DNA from: Verrucomicrobiota bacterium
Lineage (GTDB): Bacteria > Verrucomicrobiota > Verrucomicrobiia > Chthoniobacterales > Chthoniobacteraceae
Direction of reading: 5' to 3'
Assembly (NCBI GenBank): GCA_009885995.1
Contig: VFJQ01000035.1
Location: 1-64,000, forward strand
Length of the DNA stretch: 64,000 nucleotides
In this document: positions 61,601 to 64,000 of the stretch, piece after piece
Layout: every line of letters begins with the position of its first letter
How positions within the stretch are numbered: position 1 is the first letter of the stretch
The notes under the pieces: generated by a model
What the model was told of the DNA's origin: nothing
Databases searched by the model: none
Seen by the model: the letters and a program-made list of their open reading frames with translations, nothing else
Translations under genes and position numbers: made by a program

Positions 61601-64000
61601 ATGAACCACCTCCGCCTCCTCGCCCTGCTCCTGTGCAGCCTCGCCCCACTCCTCCACGCGCAGACCGGGCTCACGCGGCTGGGGGAGTTTAAGGTGAACA
61701 CGACTACGAGTGGCGATCAGGACTTCGCGGCGGTTTCCGGCAATAAGGATGGATTCGTTATCGTGTGGAGAAGCGCCAGCGGTTCCGGCTACGACATCAA
61801 GGCGCAACTCTACAATTCAGCCGCTTCGCCCGTCGGTTCCGAAATCAGCGTCGCAACCGGGCTGAGCAATCTGAACGCCTTCCATGCATGGCCTGCGGCT
61901 GCGATGAACGCCCGCGGAGAATTTGTCATTACGTGGAGCGATTTTTCGGCCTCTACCGGTTCATCCTACATCATTCGGGCGCGACGGTTCGACCGTTTGG
62001 GAAATCCCGTGGGCGGTGTGTTCCAGGCCGATTCCGCACCGAATACCAACCAAAATATTCCCGCGGTGGCTTTCGATGACGACGTGCAGAACCCGCAATT
62101 TGTCATCGCATGGCAGCGATACAATCAGGATGGCCCCTCTTCCATCTACTTCCAACGTTTCGCCATCAATGGCGCGAGCAACACGCCCTTGGGCAGCGAA
62201 ACTCGGGCTAATGATTCGACTTTAGGCAAGAACGAGAGCCCTTCGATCGATTGCACTCCAGGTGGCGATTTTGTGATCTGTTGGACCGAGAACTCGGGAA
62301 CGAGCGGCACTAAGGTCAAAGCCCGCCGTTTCACGAAATCTGGCGTTCCAGTCGATCCACAAGACATCACCGTGGCCTCCGAGGCTCAGACCGTCCTAAC
62401 CTATCCTGCCGTCGCCGTCGTCCCCGACGGGCGGTTCGTCGTTGTTTGGGACGGTAATCGCGGGAGCACGGGCAACGATGTGTTTGCGCAACGTTTCGCC
62501 GCGGACGGAACGGCTGCTGGTGGAGCAATTCCGGTCAATGCGGGGACATCGGGCGATCAACGCGATGCGTCGGTTGCCGTCGACCCCGCTGGAAACTTCA
62601 CCGTGGTCTGGGGGAGCGATTCGGCAGACGGAAACGGCGATGCGGTGGCTTGCCGGCAGTTCGACTCATCCGGCACGCCGCTCACGGCGTTCGATGTCGT
62701 CGTCAATTCATATACGGCGGGCAATCAACGTCCGATATATTTTAACAAGGCGGCCATGGTGGACGAGGACGGAAATCTTGTCGTCGCTTGGCAAAGCGCC
62801 GCACAGGACGGCAGCGGCACCGGCATCTACGCGGACAAGTTCTACCTCCCCAACCAAGGCCCGCCGCTGACGGAGTTTCGGGTGAATACGACGACGACGG
62901 GGGATCAAACATTGCCCTCCATCGCCACGATGCCGGATGGACGTTTCGTAGCAGTCTGGCGTGGGTTCAGTGGATCTGGAAACAATGCGATCTTCGGCCA
63001 GCGGTTCGATGCCGCGGGGCGACGATTCGGTCCGGAGTTCATCGTCAACACCTCGTTGCCAGCCAGCGAGTCTTACGGTAATCCCCAATCGCTCTCGCTC
63101 GCTCCGCGTGTTGCCTTCGATTCCAACGCGGGGTTTACGGTCGTTTGGGTTGCTGCGAGCGATGGAAGTAGTCTTGGCATTGTCGGGCGAAGCTTCCCTT
63201 GGAATCCCCAAGCCGCGGCCGGCAGCGAATTCCCGGTGACGCTCGGTTCACTAGCCACTGGCCACCAGTCTCAGCCGAGCATCGCGGTCGCACCAGATGG
63301 CCGATTTGCCGTGGCTTGGCTGCGCTATGAAGAAAGCGGGGAAATCGTTCAACGACCCTACATCCAGTTTTTCGCGGCCAACGGCACTCCGGGCACAAGC
63401 GCTGAGCTAGGCGTCAATTTCGGCTACGAGCAGGTAGTCGCCTACTCCCCTCTCGGGCGCTTCATAGTGGCTTGGCGGCAAAGCGCCCCACCGCCAGGAA
63501 GCCTGAACCTGCGTTTGCATGAATTCGATCTGCAGGGTGTATTCCTCCGTGATCTTCTGTTTGTGGACGACCCCGGCGATGGCCTGCAAGAGTCCCCCAG
63601 CCTGGCCATCCAAGGTGATGGGTCGATGATCGTAGCTTGGGAGACTGTCGGGACGGAAGGTAACGGGACAAGCGCTGTTCATGCGCAAAGGCTCGATGCA
63701 AATGCCGGTCGAATCGGCGCCAGCTTTCGCGTCAATACTTTCACTCTGGGTGATCAAATTGCGTCGTCCGTAGCGGGCGGGCCGGGTAGCGACTTCATCG
63801 TCTGCTATCGTAGTCCCGGGCTCGACGGCAGCGGGCAGACCGTCGCAGCTCAACGCTTCACGAGCGGATCGGGCACACCGCAGAAAGACGGATCCGAGAT
63901 CGTGGTGAATCAATTCAAGAATGGCGATCAAAGTTCTTCCGGCAGGCAAGGGGCCATCGTCACCGATGCTTTTGGCAATTACGTCATCGTCTGGCAGAGC
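61601..64000 (+). CDS. Large exported repeat protein, leader copy E, runs off the window
   Basis: The frame is open from ATG 61601 to the end (800 codons, no stop yet). It opens with the leader signal peptide (LRLLALLLCSLAPLLHAQ) and TGLTRLGEFKVNTTTSGDQ, then repeats of about 50-60 residues of propeller type: FVIVWRSASGSGYDIKAQ, FVVVWDGNRGSTGNDVFAQR, FTVVWGSDSADGNGDAV. At residue about 420 it has PLTEFRVNTTTTGDQTLP, an internal echo of the leader end. It is likely a secreted or surface beta-propeller protein. Function is unknown, and the C-terminus lies outside. Confidence 0.85.
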   Translation, partial: MNHLRLLALLLCSLAPLLHAQTGLTRLGEFKVNTTTSGDQDFAAVSGNKDGFVIVWRSASGSGYDIKAQLYNSAASPVGSEISVATGLSNLNAFHAWPAAAMNARGEFVITWSDFSASTGSSYIIRARRFDRLGNPVGGVFQADSAPNTNQNIPAVAFDDDVQNPQFVIAWQRYNQDGPSSIYFQRFAINGASNTPLGSETRANDSTLGKNESPSIDCTPGGDFVICWTENSGTSGTKVKARRFTKSGVPVDPQDITVASEAQTVLTYPAVAVVPDGRFVVVWDGNRGSTGNDVFAQRFAADGTAAGGAIPVNAGTSGDQRDASVAVDPAGNFTVVWGSDSADGNGDAVACRQFDSSGTPLTAFDVVVNSYTAGNQRPIYFNKAAMVDEDGNLVVAWQSAAQDGSGTGIYADKFYLPNQGPPLTEFRVNTTTTGDQTLPSIATMPDGRFVAVWRGFSGSGNNAIFGQRFDAAGRRFGPEFIVNTSLPASESYGNPQSLSLAPRVAFDSNAGFTVVWVAASDGSSLGIVGRSFPWNPQAAAGSEFPVTLGSLATGHQSQPSIAVAPDGRFAVAWLRYEESGEIVQRPYIQFFAANGTPGTSAELGVNFGYEQVVAYSPLGRFIVAWRQSAPPPGSLNLRLHEFDLQGVFLRDLLFVDDPGDGLQESPSLAIQGDGSMIVAWETVGTEGNGTSAVHAQRLDANAGRIGASFRVNTFTLGDQIASSVAGGPGSDFIVCYRSPGLDGSGQTVAAQRFTSGSGTPQKDGSEIVVNQFKNGDQSSSGRQGAIVTDAFGNYVIVWQS

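Larger units (their letters stand above)
58567..61690 (+). repeat. Five-copy leader repeat alternating with TA-like modules
   Basis: The leader repeat of about 90 bp starts at 58567, 59363 (shortened), 60103, 60930 and 61601; units are about 796, 740, 827 and 671 bp apart. Each repeat begins 9-20 bp after the previous module's stop and is followed by a different small gene pair; the last one begins a complete large gene. No integrase, attC or inverted ends are seen. Confidence 0.85.

Overview
The window is GC-rich bacterial chromosome. Several features point to a Verrucomicrobiota member of the Chthoniobacter/Spartobacteria or Opitutus kind: a UBact-type ubiquitin-like tag encoded with a 20S proteasome, a transmembrane Ser/Thr kinase beside an ECF-type sigma factor, very large secreted repeat proteins, Delta-60 and HYR-like modules, a polysaccharide lyase 8 fusion, and many TA-flanked palindromic repeats. 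This lineage call is inferred from gene families; there is no rRNA in the window.

Layout. 0-1.05 kb holds three broken transposase pieces (one IS630, two ISL3). 1.1-4.4 kb is housekeeping: an exported metallopeptidase, holA, a TSUP exporter and DoxX, ending at tRNA-fMet with a terminator. 4.5-6.2 kb behind the tRNA looks like an integration scar, with a cluster of TGTCA words, an amber-interrupted GIY-YIG gene and an unknown gene. pdxH follows. 7.1-10.7 kb is a repeat-rich patch with a 21-bp minisatellite, a lineage-type hypothetical gene and a dead IS110 copy. 10.7-15.8 kb is a kinase, nucleotidyltransferase and sigma cluster. 16.7-26.7 kb is one 3348-residue secreted polysaccharide-degrading protein. 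26.8-33.9 kb is accessory DNA: a Fic remnant, a DUF4143-type ATPase, a seven-gene capsid-bearing integrative island whose integrase carries an amber codon, and a defence-type S8 peptidase fragment. This DNA abuts the UBact-prcB-prcA-amidase operon at 34.1-36.8 kb.

36.8-48.9 kb is mostly ordinary: peptidoglycan-binding protein, topB, dprA, L,D-transpeptidase, glycosyltransferase, PQQ/EF-hand protein, sialidase-like protein and a YqhA-type membrane protein. tRNA-Ser and a PIN toxin-antitoxin pair follow. 49.9-53.7 kb is a Delta-60 repeat surface protein. 53.9-56.3 kb encodes a Rieske protein overlapping a cytochrome b/di-haem cytochrome c fusion. 56.3-58.4 kb is an IS110 remnant, a 63-bp repeat patch, another hypothetical gene and two MITE-like elements.

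The most unusual part is 58.57-64.0 kb. One signal-peptide-coding leader of about 90 bp occurs five times. Each of the first four copies is followed at once by a different two-gene, toxin-antitoxin-like module, and the fifth copy starts a complete large exported repeat protein that runs off the window. In two units the leader reading frame ends in an ATGA overlap with the antitoxin start. Several of the two-gene modules carry single-base frameshifts. A second unusual signal is a 45-bp repeat with a covarying hairpin found three times, twice apparently inserted in frame inside protein-coding sequence.
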